A DNA stretch of 64,000 nt, from assembly GCA_947499935.1 (NCBI GenBank), contig CANMQH010000007.1, positions 62,001 to 126,000 on the forward strand. Reading direction: 5' to 3'. The notes beneath the pieces are model-generated. The model was not told where the DNA came from and did not search any database. It worked only from the letters and a program-made list of their open reading frames with translations. Position numbers and translations under genes: made by a program. Origin of the DNA: an uncultured Algibacter sp. (GTDB lineage Bacteria > Bacteroidota > Bacteroidia > Flavobacteriales > Flavobacteriaceae). This document shows, piece after piece, positions 52,291-61,704 of this stretch (positions within the stretch are counted from its first letter, which is position 1; each line of letters begins with the position of its first letter).

Positions 52291-52298
52291 CAAATATA
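52291..52298 (-). promoter_or_regulatory. guaB: Candidate -7 element TATATTTG for guaB
   Basis: The minus-strand TATATTTG matches TANNTTTG, 26 bp upstream of the guaB ATG. Confidence 0.5.
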
Positions 52299-52510
52299 CG
52301 ACTAAATAATAAGATTTATTGTGTATTACCTTATCTGTTTTCTACGCTTTTATTTTTATTCATAAAACTATAGTCATTACCAGCCTTGAACATATTGTAT
52401 GTCGTTTTTTTAATTGTTGATAATATATTCTCAATTGATTTGTATTTGATTTCATTTAAAATATTATTAAGATTTAATCTAAATAAGTTTGTTTGTTATA
52501 AGAATCCCAA

Positions 52511-52518
52511 TATATTTG
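52511..52518 (+). promoter_or_regulatory. Candidate -7 element TATATTTG for imelysin operon
   Basis: TATATTTG is 34 bp upstream of the first imelysin ATG. A TTTG lies about 15 bp further upstream, slightly close for a -33 box. Confidence 0.5.
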
Positions 52519-52552
52519 TGTTACTATTTATATTAAGTCTAAATAAAAACAA

Positions 52553-53770
52553 ATGAGAAAAATTATTACATCACTAGCAATTTGTCTAGTACTAGTAGCA
52601 TGTTCAAACGACGATGATAACAACGCTATACCCGAAAACCAAGTTACAAAAGCAGAAGTGCTTACCAATTATGCAAATATTGTATATCAATCGTATTTAG
52701 ACAGTTACAATGGTGCTGTATCTGTACAAACTGCTGTAAATACATTTTTAGCAACAAAAAATGAAGTCAATTACAATGCTATTAAAACGGCTTGGTTAGC
52801 AGCACGTGAACCTTATGGTCAAACCGAAGCTTACCGATTTGCTAGTGGACCAATAGATGAAGAAGGGGAACCTTGGTCTATTGCTAACGAAGGCCAAATG
52901 AACGCATGGCCGCTTGAAGAGGCTATTATTGATTATGTATCTGAAGATTCTAGAGTGCAAGGTGCTGGTATATTTTCTTTTAATATTATTAGCGATGCGT
53001 CTATCACTATAGACGAATCTTCAGTAATATCTTTTAATGAATACGAAAATAACGAGTCAGCAGTCACTACGGGATGGCACGCTATTGAGTTTTTATTATG
53101 GGGGCAAGACAATACCAATCCTGCAGATGATAAACCAGGAGTAAGAACTTTTACAGATTATACCACAGAAGCTAATGCAGACCGTAGAGGAGAATATTTA
53201 AAAATAGCAACCGATTTATTGGTAAAAGACCTTAACGATTTAGTAACAACATGGAATGTTGGTGGCGCTTATCGTACTGTTTTTAATGATTTAGATGAAA
53301 ACACAGCGTTACAACAAATAATAACTGGCCCTTTTACAATGGTTGGCGATGAATTAAGTAGCGAACGTATGTTAGCTCCTGTAAAAAATACTGGTGGTTT
53401 AAATGGTTGGGGGCAAGAAGATGAACATTCTTGTTTTAGTGACAACACACACAGAGATATTTTTACAAATGCTCAAGGTTCATATAACGTGATATTTGGA
53501 AAATACGATACTATTAGCGGTGCTTCTTTTTACGATTTAGTAAAACAAGCCAACCCTGAACAAGCTCAAATATTAAAAAATAGCGCAGATGAAGCTATGG
53601 CTAAAGTTGCCGTTATAGTAAATAATGATAAACCTTTTGATTATTTAATTACTAAAGAAGAAGCTGATGATACTAATAAGGGCCCAGTATTACAAGCTGT
53701 AGATGCTTTAATGGATTTAGGAAATGAAATTAGTGCCTCTGCCTCTGCCATTGGTATTAACCTAAATTAA
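52553..53770 (+). CDS. Imelysin-family lipoprotein with GxHxxE motif
   Basis: The product is 405 residues. The lipoprotein signal is clear (LAICLVLVACSNDDDN). The imelysin/EfeO_M75-like helical bundle carries GWHAIEFLLWGQD, the GxHxxE motif proposed to bind metal, and PIDEEGEPWSIANEGQMNAWPLE. Imelysins (IrpA, ICMP) are linked to iron uptake. It heads a plus-strand operon with the di-heme oxidoreductase and a second imelysin, facing a minus-strand operon with a third imelysin and a TonB receptor. The iron role is inferred from family and context. Confidence 0.9.
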   Translation: MRKIITSLAICLVLVACSNDDDNNAIPENQVTKAEVLTNYANIVYQSYLDSYNGAVSVQTAVNTFLATKNEVNYNAIKTAWLAAREPYGQTEAYRFASGPIDEEGEPWSIANEGQMNAWPLEEAIIDYVSEDSRVQGAGIFSFNIISDASITIDESSVISFNEYENNESAVTTGWHAIEFLLWGQDNTNPADDKPGVRTFTDYTTEANADRRGEYLKIATDLLVKDLNDLVTTWNVGGAYRTVFNDLDENTALQQIITGPFTMVGDELSSERMLAPVKNTGGLNGWGQEDEHSCFSDNTHRDIFTNAQGSYNVIFGKYDTISGASFYDLVKQANPEQAQILKNSADEAMAKVAVIVNNDKPFDYLITKEEADDTNKGPVLQAVDALMDLGNEISASASAIGINLN

Positions 53771-53851
53771 TTTTAGAAATAACTATTTATAATAAATTAT
53801 AAAATGTCCTGAGTTTTTGACTTGGGGCATTTTCCATTTTTAATTTTATAC

Positions 53852-55258
53852 ATGTTGAATAAGAAATTTGCTTGCATTTTACTAACTCTATTAACCTTAT
53901 ACAATTGTTCTAAAGATGATGATAATTATGTGCCCATAGAATCTAGCTTATATGAAGAAGGCGAAGAATTTTTAACTGGACCATTAGGTATAAATTCGTC
54001 AAGTACTGATGCCTTTGGTTTTGAAATTAATGGATTAACATTTTCTCAGCTCGGGCAATTTGCCGCCGGAAATTCTTTATTTACTCAAACTTGGGTATCT
54101 TCTCCAGCTTCTACCACTGCAAGAGATGGATTAGGTCCTACATTTAATGCCCGCTCTTGTACAAGATGTCATTTTAAAGATGGTAGAGGTACACCTTTAG
54201 TAAACGGAGAAAGTTCTAAAGGGTTTTTAATGCGTATTAGTTTGCCTGGTCAAGATGCAAACGGATTTAATAATCCAGTACCTGGTTACGGCAATCAATT
54301 GCAAGATTTAGCTAATTTTGGAATTTCGTTTGAAGGTCGAGTTAATGTAGATTATAGTGTTATTACAGGTACATATCCAGATGGTAGACCTTATGAGTTA
54401 CAACAACCAAATTATACGCTTATTGAAGCCATGTTTGGGCCTTTAGACAATGTATTAACATCACCTCGTGTTGGCCCTCAAACCATTGGCTTAGGATTAG
54501 TAAGCGCACTACCCGACTCCGAAATCTTAAAACTAGCGGATGAATTTGACTCTGATAATGATGGCATTTCTGGACGCCCTAATTACGTTTGGAATATTAA
54601 AGAAAATAAAGCCACACTAGGCAAATATGGATGGAAAGCCAATACACCAACACTAGAGCAACAAGTAGCCGCTGCATTTCATGGAGACATGGGTTTAACG
54701 ACTAAATTGTTTACTCAAAATAATTGCCCTTCACCACAACAAGATTGTATGGATGCATTTCATGGCGGTGATCCCGAAGTTACAGATGCTCAATTAGAAG
54801 ATGTAGTATTATATCAAGCCACTCTAGCTGTGCCTAATAGAAGGAATTTTAGAGATGAAAATGTATTGTTAGGCAAACAATTATTTAATGAGTTAAATTG
54901 CATAGGTTGCCATGCTATAGATTTAAAAACAGGAACCTCTAGTATTACACCACTTTTAAACAACATAACCATTAAACCATACTCCGATTTTTTATTGCAT
55001 GATATGGGAGAAGCCTTAGCTGATAATAGACCAGATTTTTTAGCTACAGGGCGAGAATGGCGTACACAACCGCTTTGGGGTATTGGCCTTATTGATGCTG
55101 TAAATAAACATACCTTTTTATTACATGATGGCCGTGCTAGAAATATAGAAGAAGCTATTTTATGGCATGGTGGAGAGGCAGAAAATAGTAAAATTGGGTT
55201 TATCAATTTAACAGCTAGTGAGCGCCAAAATGTATTAGACTTCGTTAATTCGTTGTAA
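53852..55258 (+). CDS. Di-heme oxidoreductase (DUF1111/DHOR) lipoprotein
   Basis: I use the ATG at 53852 (468 residues), which begins the lipoprotein signal LACILLTLLTLYNCSKDDDN-like segment. A TTG-started extension is less likely. Two CxxCH haem sites are visible: SCTRCHFKDGRG near residue 105 and NCIGCHAIDL near 350. GPTFNARSC, DADGISGRPNYVW-type and HDGRARNIEEAILWHGGEA motifs place it in the DUF1111 di-haem oxidoreductase (thiol oxidoreductase) family. It sits between two imelysin genes, which suggests a redox step, such as Fe(II)/Fe(III) conversion, during metal capture. Confidence 0.9.
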   Translation: MLNKKFACILLTLLTLYNCSKDDDNYVPIESSLYEEGEEFLTGPLGINSSSTDAFGFEINGLTFSQLGQFAAGNSLFTQTWVSSPASTTARDGLGPTFNARSCTRCHFKDGRGTPLVNGESSKGFLMRISLPGQDANGFNNPVPGYGNQLQDLANFGISFEGRVNVDYSVITGTYPDGRPYELQQPNYTLIEAMFGPLDNVLTSPRVGPQTIGLGLVSALPDSEILKLADEFDSDNDGISGRPNYVWNIKENKATLGKYGWKANTPTLEQQVAAAFHGDMGLTTKLFTQNNCPSPQQDCMDAFHGGDPEVTDAQLEDVVLYQATLAVPNRRNFRDENVLLGKQLFNELNCIGCHAIDLKTGTSSITPLLNNITIKPYSDFLLHDMGEALADNRPDFLATGREWRTQPLWGIGLIDAVNKHTFLLHDGRARNIEEAILWHGGEAENSKIGFINLTASERQNVLDFVNSL

Positions 55259-55287
55259 TCAGTTATTTAAATTTGAAAATATTATTT

Positions 55288-56376
55288 ATGAAAAATAACA
55301 TTATATACTACATCACATTTATATGTATCATTTTAATAGCGTGTAAAAATGACGATGATACTTCGGAATCTACTGAATCTTTTGATTTAAAAACATTATT
55401 GCAAAGTGAAGTTGATGCTCAAATTTTGCCCGCTGTTTCTGGTTTTGTTAATGCTACAAATACCATGGAAGCTTCTGTTCAATCCTATCTATCACAAACA
55501 ACAGAAATCAACTTAACTAACGTTAAGCAACAATGGAAGGCAATTGCTATAGCCTACGAAAAAATATATGCGTTTAATATTGGAGAGGTAAGAAGTCAAT
55601 TTATACATTTCTCTATTTATAACTGGCCCGTTACTCCTATTGCTATAGAAAATAATATTTCAAATAATACTATTGATGAAAACTTTATAGATACAGTACC
55701 TGCAAGCCTAAAATCTATTGGTGCTCTAGAATATTTATTATTTAGGGCACCTGTATCTGAAACAAATTTTGAAATAGCAAATTCGGAAAACCGTAAAAAT
55801 TATATTAAATTCTCAGCACTTTTTTTAAAAAGCCAAGCAGAGAAATTGCAAAATATTTGGTTACCATCAGGAAGTAATTACGCTAATACATTTGTAAATA
55901 ATACTGAAACAGGTATTAGAAGTTCTTTTAATATATTTTATAACGGCTTATATAATTCTATAGATACAGGGAAAGTAACAAAAATTGGTAAACCCGCTGG
56001 TTTAGAAAAGTCTGATGTTATTGACCCAGAGCTTACACAAGCATTTTTTAGTGATACATCGCTAACTTTAATACGTACTAATATAGAAAGTATAGAGCAA
56101 CTATATTTTAATACTAACAGTGCTTTAGGAATTGACGATTATCTATTGTTTATAACGCAAAGTAACACGTTAAATGATTTAGTCACCAATAAAATTGATG
56201 CTGTAATTAATGCCATAGATAATATATCGCTTCCTTTAGACCAAGCTATTTCTGCAGAACCTGAATTGGTTGGAGCTTTATACAAAGCCTTAGATGAATT
56301 ACGTATTTTATTTGCCGTAGATTTACGTAGTAGACTTTCGTTAATAATAACATCTACGGATAATGACGGGGATTAA
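55288..56376 (+). CDS. Second imelysin-family lipoprotein, GxHxxE motif altered
   Basis: I choose the ATG at 55288 (362 residues). A TTG 15 bp upstream would add five residues. The lipoprotein signal ends LIACKNDDD. The imelysin bundle is recognisable, but the motif position reads SIGALEYLLFRAP, without the His of GxHxxE seen in the first imelysin. Metal binding at this site may be lost or changed. It ends with DNDGD. It is the last gene of the three-gene plus-strand operon. Confidence 0.86.
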   Translation: MKNNIIYYITFICIILIACKNDDDTSESTESFDLKTLLQSEVDAQILPAVSGFVNATNTMEASVQSYLSQTTEINLTNVKQQWKAIAIAYEKIYAFNIGEVRSQFIHFSIYNWPVTPIAIENNISNNTIDENFIDTVPASLKSIGALEYLLFRAPVSETNFEIANSENRKNYIKFSALFLKSQAEKLQNIWLPSGSNYANTFVNNTETGIRSSFNIFYNGLYNSIDTGKVTKIGKPAGLEKSDVIDPELTQAFFSDTSLTLIRTNIESIEQLYFNTNSALGIDDYLLFITQSNTLNDLVTNKIDAVINAIDNISLPLDQAISAEPELVGALYKALDELRILFAVDLRSRLSLIITSTDNDGD

Positions 56377-56679
56377 AAAAGTGAATATCTAATTACAATT
56401 CTGGTCTTTTTTAGCGCAACTGTTTCCTATTCTAATAGACATAATTTCTCTTTTTTAACTCTAATATAAGAGATCATACTGTTAGAACAAATCTAAATAA
56501 ATGATTCAGCATAATGCCTATTCAGACTATTTTAAAACTATGGTGGTCATCACTATAGTACCTTAAATTAATAGACACGTATTTATTAATATTTTAGTAC
56601 AAAAAAATTACTTATTTTTATTAATTCTAAATAAAAATAAGTAATTTCGTGACTGATTAATTTAGTAAAATAACATGTC
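56377..56679. other. Intergenic region (303 bp) with long inverted repeat
   Basis: It holds the 17-bp-arm hairpin at 56605-56647. I see no coding frame. No clear T-run terminator follows the second imelysin gene on the plus strand. Confidence 0.55.
56605..56647 (-). terminator. Long hairpin with minus-strand T tract, orientation unexplained
   Basis: AAATTACTTATTTTTAT (56605-56621) pairs perfectly over 17 bp with its complement at 56631-56647, with a 9-nt loop. Only on the minus strand does a T run follow. The nearest minus-strand gene is at 57408-57860, beyond two plus-strand genes, so it would end an antisense or read-through transcript. Confidence 0.55.
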
Positions 56680-57033
56680 ATGTGTAGTCAAATAATAACC
56701 CTTTCTAAAAACTGTGATGGTCAACTAAGCTATTGTAAAATATGTAACATCTATCAATTGGTTTTTAATAATATCTATATAGAGTTCTTTGAAAAAGAAA
56801 TAGAAAGTTTTAAAATTTTTCTAGAAAACATTGAGGTTAAATATTGGGAAACTAAATATGATAGTATGGTTATAAAACGAAAAATACCCATAAATACGTT
56901 GCAAAAAAATCTATCATTAATGTTTAATAGGCAAGAACTAGAATCTTTAAAAAGATTAATTAGTCAAAATACTAAAAAACCTTTTAACATACTAAGCATC
57001 GTGGATATAGATTATACGTGTCATTTAAATTGA
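56680..57033 (+). CDS. DUF6686-like small protein, first of tandem pair
   Basis: The product is 117 residues. The start MCSQIITLSKNCDGQLSYCKICNIYQLVFNNIYIEF holds three Cys in a small possible metal-binding cluster (CxxC in YCKIC). It has no signal peptide. The pattern C..C..Y.l.F.n..iEF fits the Bacteroidota DUF6686 family, whose function is unknown. The next gene begins 5 bp after the stop and encodes a protein of nearly the same length and layout, so the two are paralogues made together. Confidence 0.72.
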   Translation: MCSQIITLSKNCDGQLSYCKICNIYQLVFNNIYIEFFEKEIESFKIFLENIEVKYWETKYDSMVIKRKIPINTLQKNLSLMFNRQELESLKRLISQNTKKPFNILSIVDIDYTCHLN

Positions 57034-57038
57034 AACCT

Positions 57039-57389
57039 ATGGAGGATATTGATATTATATACAAAAACGATTTAGGTATTGCTTTTATTTGGAAACGATG
57101 TGTAGTTGATAAGCATAGAAAAATCAATCTTGTTTTTAACAATGTAGCGCTTCATTGTACAAATGATGAACTCAATCATTTTTCAACACTTATTGAAGAA
57201 TCATTTGATAGAGCTTCACGTTGTACTAAATGCCAAGATATAAAAACTTGTAAAACCATATTATTAGAAACACCTGTATCCCAAGTAAGTTTTACTACAA
57301 ATTATAATGAGCTTACTGCAATTAAAGATTTAGTATCAGGCACTACATTTGTAATGGGTTTAGATACGGTTTTAAAGAAAATTTTATAA
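57039..57389 (+). CDS. DUF6686-like small protein, second of tandem pair
   Basis: I use the ATG at 57039 (116 residues), 5 bp after the previous stop. A GTG at 57018 overlapping the previous gene is possible. It contains INLVFNNVALHCTNDELNHF in place of the partner's LVFNNIYIEF segment, and a Cys cluster RCTKCQDIKTC in the middle. Length and order mirror the upstream gene, suggesting a duplicated pair. It is cytoplasmic and the role is unknown. Both genes sit between the convergent imelysin operons and may be regulatory or iron-responsive. Confidence 0.7.
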   Translation: MEDIDIIYKNDLGIAFIWKRCVVDKHRKINLVFNNVALHCTNDELNHFSTLIEESFDRASRCTKCQDIKTCKTILLETPVSQVSFTTNYNELTAIKDLVSGTTFVMGLDTVLKKIL

Positions 57390-57407
57390 AATAAAATCTT
57401 GAAAATA

Positions 57408-57860
57408 TTATAAATTATAATTTTTACGAGCATTTTTAGCCCAAGCTATTATAGCTTCTTTTTCAGATTCAGAAATTTTTCCATGTAATATGGTATACGA
57501 TTCTAAAGGCATTTCTCCTTCTTCTACTTCTTCTATTAATTCGTCTAATTTATGATCTTTCTTTTTATCGTTATACGTTTCCCATTGTGACACATTAAAA
57601 TGCTCATTCCCTTCTTCTACATGGTCGTGTAACCAAAAAGACACCGGTGCAACTTCTGCATACCAAGGGTAATTTGTTTTGTTACTATGGCAGTCATAAC
57701 ATTTACTTTCTAAAATAGCAGCAACGTCTTTGCTCGGCTTAGTTTCGGCTTCAAAAGCATTAACATTTCTATATTCTGCATTATTTTTTTCGGGTCTGTA
57801 AAACTGAATTAAAACTAAAGCAATTAATAACCCTACTAATATTTTCTTTACTATTTTCAT
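57408..57860 (-). CDS. Haem-binding-domain (Haem_bd) envelope protein
   Basis: The product is 150 residues. An N-terminal membrane anchor or signal (KKILVGLLIALVLIQFY) is followed by the Haem_bd domain: ILESKCYDCHSNKTNYPWYAEVAPVSFWLHDHVEEG, with one CxxCH attachment site and downstream His residues. It is an envelope cytochrome-like protein. It is the last gene of the minus-strand operon, 17 bp after the TonB receptor gene, so it probably passes electrons to or buffers haem for that uptake route. Confidence 0.9.
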   Translation of the reverse strand: MKIVKKILVGLLIALVLIQFYRPEKNNAEYRNVNAFEAETKPSKDVAAILESKCYDCHSNKTNYPWYAEVAPVSFWLHDHVEEGNEHFNVSQWETYNDKKKDHKLDELIEEVEEGEMPLESYTILHGKISESEKEAIIAWAKNARKNYNL

Positions 57861-57877
57861 ATCTATTTTTTTGAAAA

Positions 57878-60301
57878 TTAAAATTTAATTTGAAGCGTTG
57901 TATACCAATTTCTAGGCGCAGATGGTATTATACCTGGTCCAGGATATCCTGTTGCCCGCCTTGTAAAATAACTATTATCTAAAACATTATTTATACCCGT
58001 TTCTATCTTAAAATATTTGTAACTATATGATAATGATATGTCTAAAATATCGTATTCAGGAATTTCTCCAATAACACCACTAGCTGTTGCAGTTTTAGAA
58101 TTTGTTGCATCTGTAAATTGACTTCCTAAATAACTGTATTGAATACTACCTAATAAGTTTTTGTAGCCACCATTTAGCCCCATTTTTAAATTTAAATCGG
58201 GTACAAACTCTACTTTATTGCCTTCAACTCCAGCTTGATCAGATTTTAGATACTTAGAATCTATAATAGATGTATTTATAAAATAATTAAGTTTAATATT
58301 ATTATTTAAACCCAACACTTTTTTTAAATTAAAATCAAATAACGATTCTACACCATACATAACAGCGTCTCCAATATTTCCTCTTTCGCTAAATACACGA
58401 CCGTCTTCTAATCCCTTTTGGATAAACCCAATTCTATTATTATAAAATAGACTAAATACACCAAAATCGTATGAGACTATATTATTGTAATTGCCTCTAA
58501 TACCCAAATCTGCTGTAAAACCATCTTCATCAGTAATATTAGGATTTATTTCAAATGCGGGATTAATAATAGCAATATCTGAGAACGTTACCGAACGGTA
58601 ATTTTGAGAGATGTTGCCATAGGCTTCAAAATTGGTATTAGGTTTATAACTTAGTCCTAAGCCTAACAATAAAAATGAACGTTCAAAATTTTGGTTTTCA
58701 TCACTTATCTCGTCAAAAATAACATTACCCGCATTGTCTTCACGAATCTCTCTAAAAAAACCATCACTCTCCGTTTTAATATACTCAAAACGAAAACCAG
58801 GGGTTACCGAAAATTTATTTGATACATAAAAGATATGTTCTCCAAATACAGACATATTTAAGTTGGGTAAATCAAATTGAGATTGGTTTGGGTAATTAGG
58901 AAACTCATCACTAGCAAATTTAAAATCGGCATCACGATCATCACTACCAGGACCTTGTTGTTGGAAGTTGTTAGCCTTATAAAACTTGGCGCCAATTAAA
59001 AAGGTCGCATCTTTTTTAAACACTTTATATTTAGTAAGTAAACGAGACTCAAAACCAAAATTTTTAAAATCGCCAACAATTAAATCACGCTCCCCATTAG
59101 GGTCTACATCATTAACTCTATTTGTTCTAAACCCTAATGCATTTCTTGAGGCATTCAATCCAAAAAAATTAAATGTGAAGTTTGTTTTTTCAGAAAATTT
59201 ATGCGTAAATTTTAAGTTATATAACAACCAATCGACCTCAAACCAATTACGTTCTCGATTACTCTGTAGTGGATCTTGATTAAATAAATTATCTGTTAAA
59301 CCACCTGCTTGTTGAGCCAAATAATTTAAATATGTGATTTCAGCATTAAAAGAGGTATTATCTGTTAATTGATACCCCGCATTAAAGAATAGGTTATTAG
59401 ACTTAAACTGAGAATTTGGACGAAACCCATCACCTTGTTTATGATTAAAATAGGTGTAATAGCTAAACTTATCTTTTGTACCGCTTAAACTTGTAAAGTT
59501 TGTATATAACCCAAAACTACCAAAAGTATTTCTAGTTATGAGTTCTACAGCTTTATTTGGGTTAGGCGCTTTGGTTTTAAAGTTAATTAACCCTCCAAAT
59601 TGAGTGCCATATTGCAAAGACGCTGCACCACGAATAACTTGAATTTCTTGTAAACCTTCGGCTGCTGGTGTATAATAACTTTCTGGGTAGCCTAAAACAT
59701 CGGCACTAATATCATAACCGTTTTGTCTGGTATTAAAATTAGCCGTTCGGTTTGGGTCTAGTCCCCTACCACCAATATTTAACTGTAAACCAGCATCATC
59801 ATTTTGGTATATATTAAGCCCAGCTACTTGGCTGTAAATTTGACGCGCATTATTAGATGCTAAGTTTGCTAAAGATTGTTCTACTAAAACAACTTCTGTT
59901 TTTTTACCAGCATAAATAGCGGTGCCTTCTACATCTTTTAAACGCTTAAGTTCAAATATCCGTTGTTTTCTAGCAGTAATTTCTACTTCTGAAAGGTTTT
60001 GTGTTAAATCGTTTAAAACAATATTTAATACTTTACTATTTTCGGTTTGAACACGGACTTCTTTTACATCATATTCATAAGAAAAAAACACTAAAGTTAA
60101 TTCTTTTTTAGATGTTTTAAATTGAAAATAACCTTTAGTATTCGTTGTTGTTATTAACCCTGAAGTTTTATCATAAATAGCAACATCGGCTATAGGATTG
60201 TTATTTTTTTGAAAAGTTACTGTACCAGAAATATTGTTTTGGGCAAATACTGAAACACAAAATATAAGTGCTATTATAATCTTAAAGTCCTTTAATGTCA
60301 T
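57878..60301 (-). CDS. FecA-like TonB-dependent receptor
   Basis: The product is 807 residues. A signal peptide (FKIIIALIFCVSVFAQ) is followed by a CarboxypepD_reg-like domain (~22-110, ISGTVTFQKNNNPIADVAIYD), the plug (EIQVIRGAASLQYGTQFGGLINF) and a 22-strand barrel ending in RNWYTTLQIKF. No SusC-like long N-terminus is present, so it is of the siderophore/haem/FecA type. The HTTM gene overlaps its start by 20 bp and the haem-binding protein follows. The cargo is probably a ferric or haem compound. Confidence 0.9.
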   Translation of the reverse strand: MTLKDFKIIIALIFCVSVFAQNNISGTVTFQKNNNPIADVAIYDKTSGLITTTNTKGYFQFKTSKKELTLVFFSYEYDVKEVRVQTENSKVLNIVLNDLTQNLSEVEITARKQRIFELKRLKDVEGTAIYAGKKTEVVLVEQSLANLASNNARQIYSQVAGLNIYQNDDAGLQLNIGGRGLDPNRTANFNTRQNGYDISADVLGYPESYYTPAAEGLQEIQVIRGAASLQYGTQFGGLINFKTKAPNPNKAVELITRNTFGSFGLYTNFTSLSGTKDKFSYYTYFNHKQGDGFRPNSQFKSNNLFFNAGYQLTDNTSFNAEITYLNYLAQQAGGLTDNLFNQDPLQSNRERNWFEVDWLLYNLKFTHKFSEKTNFTFNFFGLNASRNALGFRTNRVNDVDPNGERDLIVGDFKNFGFESRLLTKYKVFKKDATFLIGAKFYKANNFQQQGPGSDDRDADFKFASDEFPNYPNQSQFDLPNLNMSVFGEHIFYVSNKFSVTPGFRFEYIKTESDGFFREIREDNAGNVIFDEISDENQNFERSFLLLGLGLSYKPNTNFEAYGNISQNYRSVTFSDIAIINPAFEINPNITDEDGFTADLGIRGNYNNIVSYDFGVFSLFYNNRIGFIQKGLEDGRVFSERGNIGDAVMYGVESLFDFNLKKVLGLNNNIKLNYFINTSIIDSKYLKSDQAGVEGNKVEFVPDLNLKMGLNGGYKNLLGSIQYSYLGSQFTDATNSKTATASGVIGEIPEYDILDISLSYSYKYFKIETGINNVLDNSYFTRRATGYPGPGIIPSAPRNWYTTLQIKF

Positions 60302-61643
60302 CCTTAAATGGTAAAATCCAATTTTTAGGTTTAAATGATTCTTTTTCGGTATACAAATTTACGCTTTTATCTATAAATGGCTGGCTTAATCTGCCATTTA
60401 ATGCCACATAACTTTCTACAAATACTTGTACATTTTTATGGCCTTGATTTGTAAAGTGTTCCCCTAAATAATGTGCATATTCTAGAATAAAATCCGGCTG
60501 AGACCCCATCTGTTTTTCTTGAAATGGTGTTAAAAAATCTTTGTTATCTACGTAAAAAAACACGCCCGTTTCTTTATCCACGATTTTAAATGTACTAATG
60601 CCCATTTTTTCCATAAGCATAACACGCCATGAAAAACGATAACCTTCTTCTGTCCAAAATAACTCATTAGGATATAATAAATACCTGAATGGAATAAGTA
60701 GTTGTAAACTTAAAAATACACCAACAATAATTAGAATCGGTTTTCTGTATTTCAATTTATATGGTTGTGTTTTTAAGCTAACAAACTCTTTTTTTAATTT
60801 GAATAGATACTTAAGAATGTTAATGATTTTTACATGAATATTAGCATCAAAAAATATAAGTGCCGAAACAATCATGATAAAAGGAAACATGCCTATAGGA
60901 AACAAAATTCTTGTAAACACATGGAAAATCACAACAAAAATAAAAGCAACCCAGCGTGTTTTTTTATACAATAATAAAAACGGAATACTTAAATCGTACA
61001 AAGCACCACTCCAACTCATGGCATAATGAAACCAATTTTGTTGTAATAAATGTTCGCCTATAAATGGTAAATCATATTTTGATGGTAACCAAATTTTTAA
61101 AGGCTGCGCTTTAAGCAACCAATCGCTATTTAATTTAGCTAAACCTGCGTAAAAGTAAACAATACTTAAAAGGAGTTTTATACTATCTGTTGTCCATTTT
61201 GGAATGTGTTCGTAGCGTTTTCTTTTAATAATATTATCGACTGAAAAATAGGCGTTGGCTGGCAAAAACAACATTAAAAAACTTAATATACTTATAAAAT
61301 AGTAATGGTTCAAATATGTAGTTTTATCCATTAACTCTATATAGGTAAAGCTTAAAAAGAAGCTTATAATCGCTATTCTATATTTTAAGCCTAGTGCTAC
61401 AAAGCATGCCGATAATCCGCAGATAAAAAATAATATATAAGTATAGTTACCAAGAGGTTTTATAAACTCAAAGCCATAATAAGAAAAATGAAATTTTGGT
61501 TGAATGTAAAGCGTGTCTATCCAACCATGATACCAAAATCTAATGATACTAAGACACATCATAACACCAAACCCAATTCTAAACACAGCAAGTGGAGCCG
61601 CATGGGTTGTTTTATTTAGATATGTATTTATATTAAGTTTCAT
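60282..61643 (-). CDS. HTTM-domain integral membrane protein (gamma-carboxylase-like)
   Basis: The product is 453 residues. About eight membrane helices in the HTTM (horizontally transferred transmembrane) fold: PLAVFRIGFGVMMCLSIIRFWYHGW, then KWTTDSIKLLLSIVYFYAGLAKLNSDWLL and LYDLSIPFLLLYKKTRWVAFIFVVIFH. The family is related to vitamin-K-dependent gamma-glutamyl carboxylase. Bacterial roles are unknown. The C-terminal ~130 residues lie outside the membrane. It overlaps the TonB receptor start by 20 bp (coupled). Its ATG is only 5 bp from a terminator hairpin belonging to the imelysin gene, which may limit its expression. Confidence 0.87.
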   Translation of the reverse strand: MKLNINTYLNKTTHAAPLAVFRIGFGVMMCLSIIRFWYHGWIDTLYIQPKFHFSYYGFEFIKPLGNYTYILFFICGLSACFVALGLKYRIAIISFFLSFTYIELMDKTTYLNHYYFISILSFLMLFLPANAYFSVDNIIKRKRYEHIPKWTTDSIKLLLSIVYFYAGLAKLNSDWLLKAQPLKIWLPSKYDLPFIGEHLLQQNWFHYAMSWSGALYDLSIPFLLLYKKTRWVAFIFVVIFHVFTRILFPIGMFPFIMIVSALIFFDANIHVKIINILKYLFKLKKEFVSLKTQPYKLKYRKPILIIVGVFLSLQLLIPFRYLLYPNELFWTEEGYRFSWRVMLMEKMGISTFKIVDKETGVFFYVDNKDFLTPFQEKQMGSQPDFILEYAHYLGEHFTNQGHKNVQVFVESYVALNGRLSQPFIDKSVNLYTEKESFKPKNWILPFKDDIKGL

Positions 61644-61648
61644 GGTAT

Positions 61649-61684
61649 AAAAAAAGGTTGTCGTATTTATTTAGACAACCTTTT
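61649..61684 (-). terminator. Terminator/attenuator between imelysin and HTTM genes
   Basis: AAAAGGTTGTC (61652-61662) pairs with GACAACCTTTT (61674-61684), 11 bp, 11-nt loop, with a T run on the minus strand. It lies directly before the HTTM ATG, so it either ends the imelysin transcript or attenuates the downstream genes. Confidence 0.78.
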
Positions 61685-61704
61685 CTATTTATGTTATAAA
61701 TTTA

